A DNA stretch of 7,002 nt from a bacterium (GCA_021781625.1 JAJXWL010000099.1:1-7002), one strand, 5' to 3'. Shown: positions 1 through 4,640, counted from the stretch's first letter. Made by a program: numbers and translations. Notes: generated from the letters alone by a model not told the origin.

Positions 1-120
1 AATGGGCTTGAACCCTATGCCTATCTCAATCATGTTCTACAGGCTTTACCGGTTGTCGAGTCTCAAAAAAATTGGCACTCGCTCCTTCCCTGGAATTTGT
101 CATCCCTTGGTAAAAATTGA
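1..120 (+). CDS. tnpC: IS66-family transposase (TnpC), C-terminal 39 residues
   Basis: The frame starting at base 1 is open and ends at TGA (118-120). It reads NGLEPYAYLNHVLQALP, then ESQKNWHSLLPWN, then a short tail LSSLGKN. The GLEPYAYL block and the terminal LLPWN motif are the signature C-terminus of IS66-family DDE transposases, which cut and join the element's ends. Only this tail is inside the window; the catalytic domain and the accessory tnpA/tnpB genes would lie to the left. The stop codon overlaps the element's right terminal repeat, which is normal for compact IS66 elements. The family call is firm from the motif. Whether the element is complete cannot be judged. Confidence 0.88.
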   Translation, partial: NGLEPYAYLNHVLQALPVVESQKNWHSLLPWNLSSLGKN

Positions 121-127
121 CGCTTAC
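118..127 (+). repeat. IS66-type right terminal inverted repeat
   Basis: Read inward on the minus strand, these ten bases are GTAAGCGTCA, the characteristic tip of IS66-family elements. It immediately follows the transposase stop. This puts the right edge of the insertion at about 127. IS66 elements make 8-bp target duplications, so bases 128-135 (ctttcatt) should reappear to the left of the element, outside the window. Confidence 0.72.
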
Positions 128-318
128 CTTTCATTCTTCTGTAAGTCAGCCAATCCTTCATCTATTCGCTGATGAAGTTCGGATTTTCCAACGAGCAATT
201 CATATGTCTCAATGCTCATGACAGCGAGATCGCCTAACCCATTCCTAGTAATAAACACTGGTTCTTTATAAGTGTGGCAAAATTCCGAGATCTCGTTAAT
301 AGTATCGTCTCTTCTCAT
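124..318 (-). pseudogene. Phd/YefM-family antitoxin, 3' end cut by IS66
   Basis: The gene encodes 64 residues beginning MRRDDTINEISEFCH, followed by EPVFITRNGLGDLAVMSIETYELL. That is the DNA-binding fold of Phd/YefM antitoxins, the NEISE...EPVFITKNG...VVMS type usually paired with RelE/ParE toxins. Family members normally run about 80-90 residues and carry a C-terminal toxin-binding tail after the IDEGLADLQ helix. Here the reading frame stops at TAA (126-124), and those bases lie inside the IS66 terminal repeat. The stop is therefore supplied by the insertion and the tail is lost. The N-terminus also looks about ten residues short compared with relatives (no IRPISDLR strand). However, the ATG at 318 has AGGA four bases upstream, and an in-frame TGA blocks any earlier start. 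No toxin gene is present on this side of the IS. The gene lies at the start of a third cassette-like unit. Function is probably lost or reduced. Confidence 0.75.
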
Positions 319-326
319 GAATTCCT

Positions 327-346
327 GCGCGAAGCGTCAAGCTAAC
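327..346 (-). repeat. Cassette-start signature, copy 1
   Basis: The plus-strand bases are GCGCGAAGCGTCAAGCTAAC. Read on the minus strand, the R' box GTTAGC is followed by TTGACGCTTCGCGC, a mini-hairpin CGC-TTC-GCG. The same 20-nt pattern in the same register occurs at 967-986 and 1771-1790, always directly after an attC-type crossover. The antitoxin's Shine-Dalgarno follows immediately. Confidence 0.6.
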
Positions 347-373
347 GTTGTCAGGGTGAAGCCGATGTTAGCT
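340..373 (-). other. Shortened attC-like recombination site
   Basis: On the minus strand, just after the yoeB stop, AGCTAAC (373-367) pairs perfectly with GTTAGCT (346-340). These fit the R'' (RYYYAAC) and R' (GTTRRRY) boxes of integron attC sites. The R' box is followed by the same leader signature as the other cassette starts in the window. The whole hairpin spans only 34 nt, whereas functional attC sites are usually 57 nt or longer with inner L boxes. Only fragments of L-like sequence (TCGGCTTCA, CTGACAA) remain. It is best read as an attC that has lost its central part, or as a hybrid of two sites. It separates the yefM-yoeB unit from the truncated antitoxin. Confidence 0.5.
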
Positions 374-395
374 GAAAATTCCGTCTTGACTTTCA

Positions 396-656
396 TTATT
401 CATAATGAGTTCCCATTCTTAGAATCCTAACTATTTTCCTATCTGATATAACTTCATAAACTAGCCTGTGCTGAATATTAATTCTTCGAGAGTAAGCCCC
501 GGAAAGATCTCCGATTAGTTTCTCAAAAGGCGGTGGATTTTGAAAAGGATCATCCTTAAGAATTGTAAGCAAAACCAGAGTATTCTCTTTCAAACCACTT
601 TCGGAAATCTTCTTTGCATCTTTAGCGGCTTGCTTAGTGAAAATAAGCTCCCACAT
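396..656 (-). CDS. yoeB: YoeB/Txe-family mRNA interferase toxin
   Basis: This intact 86-residue RelE-superfamily toxin of the YoeB (Txe) branch cleaves mRNA in the ribosomal A site when not bound by its antitoxin. The diagnostic run DPFQNPPPFEKLIGDLSG is followed by SRRINIQHRLVYEV and the terminal HYE. The residues matching the E. coli YoeB active site are all present: E45, R64, H84 and Y85, corresponding to E46, R65, H83 and Y84. The length equals that of the family. The start ATG overlaps the yefM stop by one base (TAATG), so translation is coupled to the antitoxin. Nothing in the sequence suggests inactivation. Confidence 0.93.
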   Translation of the reverse strand: MWELIFTKQAAKDAKKISESGLKENTLVLLTILKDDPFQNPPPFEKLIGDLSGAYSRRINIQHRLVYEVISDRKIVRILRMGTHYE

Positions 657-898
657 TACCAGTCAAGTGCCTTTGTGCTCGATTCAAGAGGTTCTTTCAT
701 TCCTTCAATTATCGAATCACGCATACCTGGAATGGATACTAAGTAAAGAGTTTCTTGAATAGATTTCCAATCGTCTTCCGAGAGAAGAACAGCATTATTT
801 CTCTTACCAGAAATAATTACAGGCTCATGAGACTCACTCGTTTGATCTATGAGTCGATAAAGATTGGCGCGAGCATCACTTGCATTTAAAGTAGTCAT
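656..898 (-). CDS. yefM: YefM-family antitoxin
   Basis: This 80-residue antitoxin neutralises YoeB and represses the shared promoter. The N-terminal Phd/YefM DNA-binding fold starts MTTLNASDARANLYRLID and contains EPVIISGKRNNAVLLSEDDW. The C-terminal part (about 48-80) is the flexible toxin-binding tail and ends in the typical EPLESSTKALDW. It is full length. A GGAGG Shine-Dalgarno (907-903) lies four bases before the ATG at 898. It is the first gene of a two-gene operon with yoeB, one base overlapping. A perfect palindrome in the promoter (917-932) is the likely autorepression site. Confidence 0.93.
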   Translation of the reverse strand: MTTLNASDARANLYRLIDQTSESHEPVIISGKRNNAVLLSEDDWKSIQETLYLVSIPGMRDSIIEGMKEPLESSTKALDW

Positions 899-907
899 AC
901 GACCTCC

Positions 908-942
908 ATTATAAACGTACGTCTTAACGTACCAAGTGTCAA
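908..942 (-). promoter_or_regulatory. yefM-yoeB promoter with palindromic operator
   Basis: On the minus strand, the -10 box TATAAT (913-908) lies 16 bp from TTGGTA (935-930), and a consensus TTGACA sits just upstream (942-937). The perfect inverted repeat GTACGT-taag-ACGTAC (932-917) fills the spacer, so a bound YefM would block RNA polymerase. E. coli YefM also binds TGTACA-like palindromes in its own promoter; the parallel is inferred. Confidence 0.65.
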
Positions 943-966
943 GCTATAATGGTTTTTCATAGCCGT

Positions 967-986
967 GCCCGAAGGGTCAATCTAAC
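967..986 (-). repeat. Cassette-start signature, copy 2
   Basis: The plus-strand bases are GCCCGAAGGGTCAATCTAAC. On the minus strand GTTAGAT is followed by the mini-hairpin CCC-TTC-GGG. Compared with copy 1, both sides of the stem change together (CGC/GCG to CCC/GGG), so the hairpin is preserved. Confidence 0.65.
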
Positions 987-1056
987 ATTGAGTTGAGCTG
1001 CAAGCTTTGGTCGCGGAGCGACAAAAAAGCTTGTCCGCTCGAACTGGATGTTATAC
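980..1056 (-). other. attC recombination site of the vapBC cassette
   Basis: The site spans 77 nt on the minus strand, starting within the last codons of vapC. R'' is GTATAAC (1056-1050) and R' is GTTAGAT (986-980). The flanking arms are complementary: TAACATCCAGTTCGAGC pairs with GCTCAACTCAATGTTA, leaving one extra base on one arm like the extrahelical bases of attC sites. Inside, ACAAGCTTTTTTGTCGC and GCGACCAAAGCTTG form the stem with a small loop. This imperfect-hairpin architecture, with coding sequence on its 5' side and crossover in G^TT of R', is what integron integrases recognise as a folded single strand. Confidence 0.8.
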
Positions 1057-1470
1057 GTCCAAGACTTTCTCTAGTTGAATTCCTACATGCTTCTGATACT
1101 GGATGAAGTCTTTATCTAAAGTAAAAATCGGAAAAGCGTTGTTCTGCGCCACAGCACATATTAAGTAGTCAGTATGTGAACCTTGAATACCGTGTCGTCG
1201 GCACTCATTGTGAAATTTTGCCGCTAACTCGTACTCGTAGGTAGCGATGGGATGGTCTGCAAAAATGGACATCTTCTGTCTTAAGTCTTCGTACTTCTTC
1301 TCGTCCGAAAGGCCACTCAATATTTCTTGTCTGATTGGCCCGATCATCACAAGGCGAAGATCTCGTATGACTTCAGCGAGGCGAAGAACATAGTTGCTCT
1401 CAGCATTGGTGTGTTCCTTTTTTCTAAGTGCTAGAGACCACACTGAAGTGTCAACAAGAACTCTATTCAT
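1051..1470 (-). CDS. vapC: VapC-family PIN-domain ribonuclease toxin
   Basis: This is a 139-residue PIN-domain endoribonuclease, the toxic half of a VapBC module. The acidic metal-binding residues of the PIN fold are all visible: D7 in VLVDTSVW, E49 in PIRQEIL, D101 in SHTDYLICA, and D119/D121 in TLDKDF. The length is typical. The gene begins with an ATG overlapping the vapB stop by four bases (ATGA), giving translational coupling. The stop codon lies inside the R'' region of the attC site, so coding sequence and recombination site are packed together as in integron cassettes. Known VapC enzymes cut tRNA or rRNA; the target here cannot be told. It appears intact. Confidence 0.93.
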   Translation of the reverse strand: MNRVLVDTSVWSLALRKKEHTNAESNYVLRLAEVIRDLRLVMIGPIRQEILSGLSDEKKYEDLRQKMSIFADHPIATYEYELAAKFHNECRRHGIQGSHTDYLICAVAQNNAFPIFTLDKDFIQYQKHVGIQLEKVLDV

Positions 1471-1664
1471 CGGTTTCTCAGTTCTTTGTAGTCGTATTTT
1501 TCGTCATATTCAATTTTTCCGAAAAGGCTAATAACGTCCTCTGACCGACGTCGCTGAATAAACTCTTCCAGAGCGGCATTCACAGTGTCTTTTTTTGTCC
1601 TGTATCCACCGATTTCAAGCGCACTCTTAAGTAGATCATCATTGATAGCTAGATTTGTGGCCAA
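1467..1664 (-). CDS. vapB: VapB-family antitoxin (ribbon-helix-helix type)
   Basis: This 65-residue antitoxin begins MATNLAINDDLLKSALEIGG, the conserved start of the short VapB family in which the N-terminal strand and two helices form a dimeric DNA-binding domain. The segment FGKIEYDEKYDYKELRNR near the C-terminus matches the part that enters the VapC active site. The start codon is TTG (1664), chosen because the family begins at exactly this residue and because a strong GGAGG (1677-1673) lies eight bases upstream. No ATG or GTG fits. It is the first gene of the vapBC operon and the likely repressor of the palindrome at 1691-1710. Confidence 0.9.
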   Translation of the reverse strand: MATNLAINDDLLKSALEIGGYRTKKDTVNAALEEFIQRRRSEDVISLFGKIEYDEKYDYKELRNR

Positions 1665-1687
1665 AGTAGGTACCTCCCTCTAATCCT

Positions 1688-1716
1688 AGTCTACACACGA
1701 TTATGTGTAGTGTCAA
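1688..1716 (-). promoter_or_regulatory. vapBC promoter with palindromic operator
   Basis: On the minus strand, consensus TTGACA (1716-1711) is followed after exactly 17 bp by TAGACT (1693-1688). The spacer carries the inverted repeat CTACACA-taatcg-TGTGTAG (1710-1691), which overlaps the -10 box. The position is right for VapB autorepression. Confidence 0.72.
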
Positions 1717-1770
1717 TAAATCGTCTAAATCATTTCCTATCATGGACTTATGTTGTTTTGATATCTTCCA

Positions 1771-1790
1771 GCCCGAAGGGTCCGTATAAC
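1771..1790 (-). repeat. Cassette-start signature, copy 3, with R' half site
   Basis: The plus-strand bases are GCCCGAAGGGTCCGTATAAC. On the minus strand the R'-type box GTTATAC (1790-1784) is followed by GGACCCTTCGGGC. This is the 5' boundary of the vapBC cassette. No full attC partner box could be found in the next 130 bp to the right, so what the cassette was inserted into (attI, a damaged attC or a secondary site) is unclear. Confidence 0.6.
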
Positions 1791-2084
1791 ATCATTTACC
1801 CTGTTCGCAATAACTTCCCAAGCGACCGCTTCTCCCGCCCAGCGATTCATGCTGACATAGCTGGTAGTCTCGCACCTGTTTCTTTGTTCTAACTTCAAAA
1901 ACCATCACGTCAATACCAGATTTAACGATATTGCCTGATCTTGAATATACCAGTTTGGTCTCAACCGACCTGGTTCAGAAGCAAAGTCACGTTCTGTTAC
2001 CAGCACGCGAAGGTCAAGAAAGCGAACAGGGGCTTTTCGGGCCGTTACCGCCGAGACTCCTCGTTCAAATTCTGACGAGGCAAC
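1791..2084. other. About 290 bp with no recognisable gene
   Basis: The minus-strand frame of the kinase remnant stays open to a TGA at 1905, but from about 2084 downward the translation no longer resembles a kinase. Between 1791 and 1905, two minus-strand frames are open and can be read as short peptides, for example one containing RWAGEAVAWEVIANRVND. Neither has a ribosome-binding site or a recognised homologue. It is probably a junction of rearranged fragments between the cassette array and the kinase remnant. Confidence 0.4.
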
Positions 2085-2586
2085 CAAGGGTGGTTCAGGA
2101 ACAAGCGCGATATGTCGATGGACCAGTTCATTTTTGTCCTCGGTGGGAAAGGGGATCTGACCAGCTAACCCCTCATAAAACAGAACACCCAAAGAATACA
2201 AATCGGTTCTCAGATCTACAGGACAATTCATCCGGCCCGTCTGTTCCGGAGAAATATAGGCCAGGGTGCCTTCGATCAGTTCTGGCGGCTGAAGTTGTTG
2301 AGTCTCGCGCGGTAAGTTAATAGCCAGTTCAAAATCGATAAGCCTAAGGTTACCGCCAGTGCTGTCGACAACGATGTTTGACGGATTCAGGTCCTTACGT
2401 CAGAATCAAGAAGATCAAGGTATCGGATGACCCCGGGGATATCCTTAAGGCGAAGACCTATTTCGTATTCATGGCGTAGCCGTGAGCTTCCCGAGGTTGT
2501 CGGAAGCTCGCTGGTACCGCACGAAAAATGGTCGAACCCGCCCCGCGATAAATCTCACGGAGAGAGTGAAAGCCCTTCAGAGTCAT
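2085..2586 (-). pseudogene. Remnant of a Ser/Thr kinase domain, multi-domain sensor kinase type
   Basis: Three pieces in different frames belong to one kinase. An ATG at 2586 with AGGAG upstream starts MTLKGFHSLREIYRGAGSTIFRAV, the glycine-loop strand region. A second frame gives RLRHEYEIGLRLKDIPGVIRYLDLL (helix C). A third frame, from about 2396, gives KDLNPSNIVVD (catalytic loop), LIDFELA (DFG position, here DFE), then YISPEQTGRMN and RTDLYSLGVLFYEGLAGQIPF. The SPEQTGRMN and HKDLNPSN wording is typical of the N-terminal kinase domain of very large kinase/AAA-ATPase/histidine-kinase fusion proteins. The strand with the ATP-binding lysine and roughly 55 residues before the catalytic loop are missing, and everything after about 2085 is lost. 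It cannot make an active kinase. Confidence 0.8.
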
Positions 2587-2675
2587 GAATTCTCCTACAA
2601 ATCTAAGTGAAGTAATAATAATTTAAGCAACATGCCAATACAAGAGAAAGTAGAAATTCTGTTGATTTTTTAGGT

Positions 2676-2699
2676 AACCTGTTAAATATTTCACAGGTT
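2676..2699. repeat. 24-nt palindrome, copy A
   Basis: The arms AACCTGT and ACAGGTT are perfect, and the interior AAATATTT is also self-complementary, with a single mismatched pair between the blocks. It is closely related to the palindrome at 2991-3014. There is no T-run on either side, so an intrinsic terminator is unlikely. Confidence 0.6.
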
Positions 2700-2990
2700 G
2701 TGAGTTGGCTTGAAGGCTCTGTAGAAACGAAAATCTGGCCATTCCGAGGATCAGATCGTAAATTTCGCCAAACATAGTCATGTTTCTCACCAGAACAAGA
2801 CTTAAACACGTTGCGTTTGTGACGAGAAACAGGAGAGATTGTGCTTATATCTTGGCGAGCTAAAGTCTCAATCTTGCTTGTTGCCAGTCCTGGAGCGAAA
2901 AGTTTTATGGTTGAAAAAAATCGGCAAAAAAAGCATGAAAAAGAGACAAAAATGCTGAAAGATGGGCCGCGCGGCGAAGTTTGCGAGCTC

Positions 2991-3014
2991 AGCCTGTTAA
3001 ATTTTTAACAGGCT
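2991..3014. repeat. 24-nt palindrome, copy B
   Basis: The arms are AGCCTGTTAAA and TTTAACAGGCT, nearly contiguous. They share CCTGTTAAAT and ACAGG with copy A; the second pair from the outside is G-C here and A-T in copy A. It sits 40 bp beyond the stop of the SDR gene, which reads toward it, and could serve as a transcript-end hairpin, but it lacks a T-run. Confidence 0.6.
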
Positions 3015-3054
3015 GAAACCTTCCCGAGTGCCCCCTGCGACCCAACTTTCCTTA

Positions 3055-3966
3055 TTAGCGAAAGTAGTGCGGGAGCTTGAGGTCTTCCAGAATGGTGTTA
3101 TGCGTGGGGACCCAATCCAAAATGGCACGGGTATGGGCACTCGATGCGGGGCAATTCATCAAGCTGAAGTTGAGAAACCCACCAAAATAGAGGGTGGCTT
3201 CTTCCTGATTCAGGCTTCGAACGGGGATACCTAACTGGGCACCAAGGGCTTCGGCGATCGACCGAAACGGGACTTCCTCTTCGGCTACCGCATGCCATCG
3301 CTTCCCTGCAGGCGCTTTCTCGAGTACTTGCCTATACAGGCTTGCTGCGTCAAGAGTATTAACAGCATTCCAAACATTCTGCCCGTCACCTACATAGGCG
3401 GCAAAGCCGTTCTTTTTAGCTATGGCAACCAGCATTGCCAAAAAACCATGCTGATCGAGCGTGCTATGGACCGATGGCGCCAGACGAACCACCGCAGACC
3501 GGACGCCTTGCTCCGCCAACCCAATGGCCCAGTTTTCGCAATCCACCCGAGGACCACGCGGTAAGTGGTCGTCTTCGACCACCTTTCGAACTTCACCATT
3601 CAGCGAAAGAATCGCTGTCCCCGAGGTTATAACAAAGGGTTTGTTCGTACCGACAAGAGCCTGACCCATCGCCTTGACAGCGGCTAAGTCAACCAGCGCA
3701 GCCTCTAGAAATCCGTTGGGTTGGCCAGAAAAGGCTAAATCGTGACGGTAGGCGAGGTGAATCACGCCATCGGCTTCGGCGGCTGCGGCACTTAGACTGT
3801 CGAGATCGGAGAGGTCGCCTCTCCACACGGCGGCTCCAGCGGTCTTTAGGGCCTCGGCGGCGTTTTCCGATCGCGCTAACCCCACCACCGTGTGACCTGC
3901 GTTCAATAATTCGGGTACCACCGCTGAACCAACATGGCCAGAGGCCCCAGTCACAAATACTTTCAT
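3055..3966 (-). CDS. Atypical SDR / NAD(P)-dependent epimerase-like oxidoreductase
   Basis: This 303-residue protein has an N-terminal Rossmann fold. The dinucleotide motif TGASGHVG is at residues 6-13, the acidic DL of WRGDL at 51-52, VIHLAY at 69-73 and VITSGTA at 112-118. The usual catalytic YxxxK is not seen; the corresponding region is RVDCENWAIGLAEQGVRSAVV, as in atypical extended SDRs annotated as NAD-dependent epimerase/dehydratase family. YVGDGQNVWNAVNTLDAASLYR (191-212) and HAVAEEEVPFRSIAEALG are hallmark substrate-domain segments of the same family. The substrate is unknown. The start at 3966 was chosen over upstream codons because GGAGG lies five bases before it and the Rossmann strand begins at once. 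It is divergent from a TetR-type gene, with shared operators between them. Confidence 0.88.
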   Translation of the reverse strand: MKVFVTGASGHVGSAVVPELLNAGHTVVGLARSENAAEALKTAGAAVWRGDLSDLDSLSAAAAEADGVIHLAYRHDLAFSGQPNGFLEAALVDLAAVKAMGQALVGTNKPFVITSGTAILSLNGEVRKVVEDDHLPRGPRVDCENWAIGLAEQGVRSAVVRLAPSVHSTLDQHGFLAMLVAIAKKNGFAAYVGDGQNVWNAVNTLDAASLYRQVLEKAPAGKRWHAVAEEEVPFRSIAEALGAQLGIPVRSLNQEEATLYFGGFLNFSLMNCPASSAHTRAILDWVPTHNTILEDLKLPHYFR

Positions 3967-3977
3967 AACATCCTCCA

Positions 3978-4064
3978 TGTCACAAACTGATATCACAAAG
4001 ATACTACCTGATGTCATAAACTGACAAGTGGTAAAAAGGACATTATGTCAGTTTGTGCTATAGT
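3978..4064. promoter_or_regulatory. Divergent SDR/tetR control region with three operators
   Basis: Three copies of a 15-bp element with consensus TGTCAnAAACTGACA are present: TGTCACAAACTGATA (3978-3992), TGTCATAAACTGACA (4012-4026), and the reverse-oriented TGTCAGTTTGTGCTA (4046-4060). Start-to-start spacing is 34 bp both times. The first covers the leader just upstream of the SDR ribosome-binding site. The second covers the SDR -35 region (TTGTCA, with TAGTAT about 15 bp on as a weak -10). The third abuts the tetR -10 box TATAGT (4059-4064). The neighbouring TetR protein is the obvious ligand; this is inferred from position and symmetry. Confidence 0.75.
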
Positions 4065-4070
4065 AGAGTT

Positions 4071-4640
4071 ATGAGTCGTTGGCAACCCGATGCTCCCTTG
4101 CGTCTTCAGCAAGCCGCTATGGAGCTTTTTTCTGAAAAAGGTTACGAAGGAACCACTGTCGAAGAAATCGCGCAACGGGCACAGTTAACCCAGCGAACCT
4201 TCTTTCGGTACTTCGCCGATAAGCGGGAGGTTCTTTTTTGGGGAACCGAGGTTTTTGAAGAGGCAGTTGTCAGTGGTCTGGGCCAAAGAACTTCGGATGA
4301 TCCCCTAGAGCGTGTTGTTAGCTCTTTCGAGTCCCTTGCCTTGGAATATTTTGATTCCCGGGCCGAGGCTGTTAAAAAGCGACAGATTATTATCCAGTCC
4401 AATCCCGAGTTACAGGAACGGGAAGGCCAAAAGATGGCAAAGATCAGTACCAAGGTTGCCGAGGTTTTTGTTGCCGAAGGAATGGAGCCAAGGACAGTTC
4501 GGTTTGCTGTGGAGCTGGGGGTTCTGGTTTTTCGTAGAGCCTTTGAACAGTGGGCGGAGGGGGAAGGAACCCTTCTATCGACGACCATACGGTCGACGTT
4601 AGGGGATTTGTACCGGCTTACTCACCGTGTTCCGGACTAA
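4071..4640 (+). CDS. TetR/AcrR-family transcriptional repressor
   Basis: This 189-residue regulator has a canonical N-terminal DNA-binding domain: LQQAAMELFSEKGYEGTTVEEIAQRAQLTQRTFFRYFADKREVL, with the helix-turn-helix at about residues 28-48. The C-terminal helices (about 60-189) would bind a ligand and dimerise; they show no recognisable specificity. The ATG at 4071 is preferred over an upstream in-frame TTG at 4053, because MSRWQPDAPLRLQQ is a natural start and the TTG lies inside an operator. The -10 box TATAGT ends at 4064, so transcription would begin at or next to the ATG. The message may be leaderless, since no good Shine-Dalgarno is present. It probably controls itself and the divergent SDR gene. 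Confidence 0.92.
   Translation: MSRWQPDAPLRLQQAAMELFSEKGYEGTTVEEIAQRAQLTQRTFFRYFADKREVLFWGTEVFEEAVVSGLGQRTSDDPLERVVSSFESLALEYFDSRAEAVKKRQIIIQSNPELQEREGQKMAKISTKVAEVFVAEGMEPRTVRFAVELGVLVFRRAFEQWAEGEGTLLSTTIRSTLGDLYRLTHRVPD

Larger units (their letters stand above)
346..985 (-). mobile_element. yefM-yoeB gene cassette (integron type)
   Basis: On the minus strand this 640-bp unit runs from the crossover in GTTAGAT (986-980) to the G of the next R' box at 346. It holds one promoter, yefM, yoeB and a 3' attC-like hairpin, which is the standard cassette layout of coding region followed by attC. One irregularity is that the cassette's first bases (TTAGAT) should pair with its own R'' box, yet that box is AGCTAAC rather than ATCTAAC. 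The 3' site may therefore have been rearranged. TA modules with their own promoters are well-known passengers of sedentary chromosomal integrons. Confidence 0.6.
986..1789 (-). mobile_element. vapBC gene cassette (integron type)
   Basis: This is an 804-bp unit on the minus strand, from the crossover in GTTATAC (1790-1784) to the G of the next R' box (986). It contains the promoter/operator, vapB, vapC and attC. The strongest proof of the boundaries is that the first bases of the cassette (TTATAC) are the exact complement of its own R'' box (GTATAAC). This is required if the ends came from one attC in the circular cassette. No integrase is visible nearby. Confidence 0.7.
2587..3054. other. About 470 bp without a confident gene
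   Basis: Two weak reading frames oppose each other here. On the minus strand, 2809-2603 could encode 68 residues from a GTG with no clear ribosome site, and its frame stays open well upstream of the GTG. The segment EKHDYVWRNLRSDPRNGQIF looks protein-like but is not recognised. On the plus strand, 2841-3008 could encode 55 residues from a GTG, with AGGAG five bases upstream, and has a lysine-rich middle (VEKNRQKKHEKETKMLKD). It ends inside the palindrome at 2991-3014. I would not call either a gene without homologues. Two related palindromes also lie here and are listed separately. Confidence 0.35.

Noticed and set aside
124..1790. CRISPR array, because of the spaced short repeats
   Set aside because: There are only three repeats, spaced 640 and 804 bp apart with full genes between them. 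The pattern fits cassette boundaries, not CRISPR.
1931..2320. 129-residue plus-strand reading frame
   Set aside because: It is the antisense of the kinase remnant, which carries clear family motifs on the other strand.
2603..2809. 68-residue minus-strand protein starting at GTG 2809
   Set aside because: No ribosome-binding site, the frame is open far upstream without a start, and the palindrome runs through it. Described as an unassigned stretch rather than called a gene.
2841..3008. 55-residue plus-strand protein with a good AGGAG site
   Set aside because: The start context is good, but the peptide is low-complexity and lysine-rich and ends inside a palindrome. No family was recognised, so it is kept only as a possibility.
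2991..3014. Intrinsic terminator for the SDR gene
   Set aside because: The hairpin is strong, but no T-run follows on either strand and its sister copy at 2676-2699 is in an unrelated position, so a repeat element is the better reading.
4142..4588. 148-residue minus-strand reading frame
   Set aside because: It mirrors the tetR coding sequence, whose helix-turn-helix is unmistakable.
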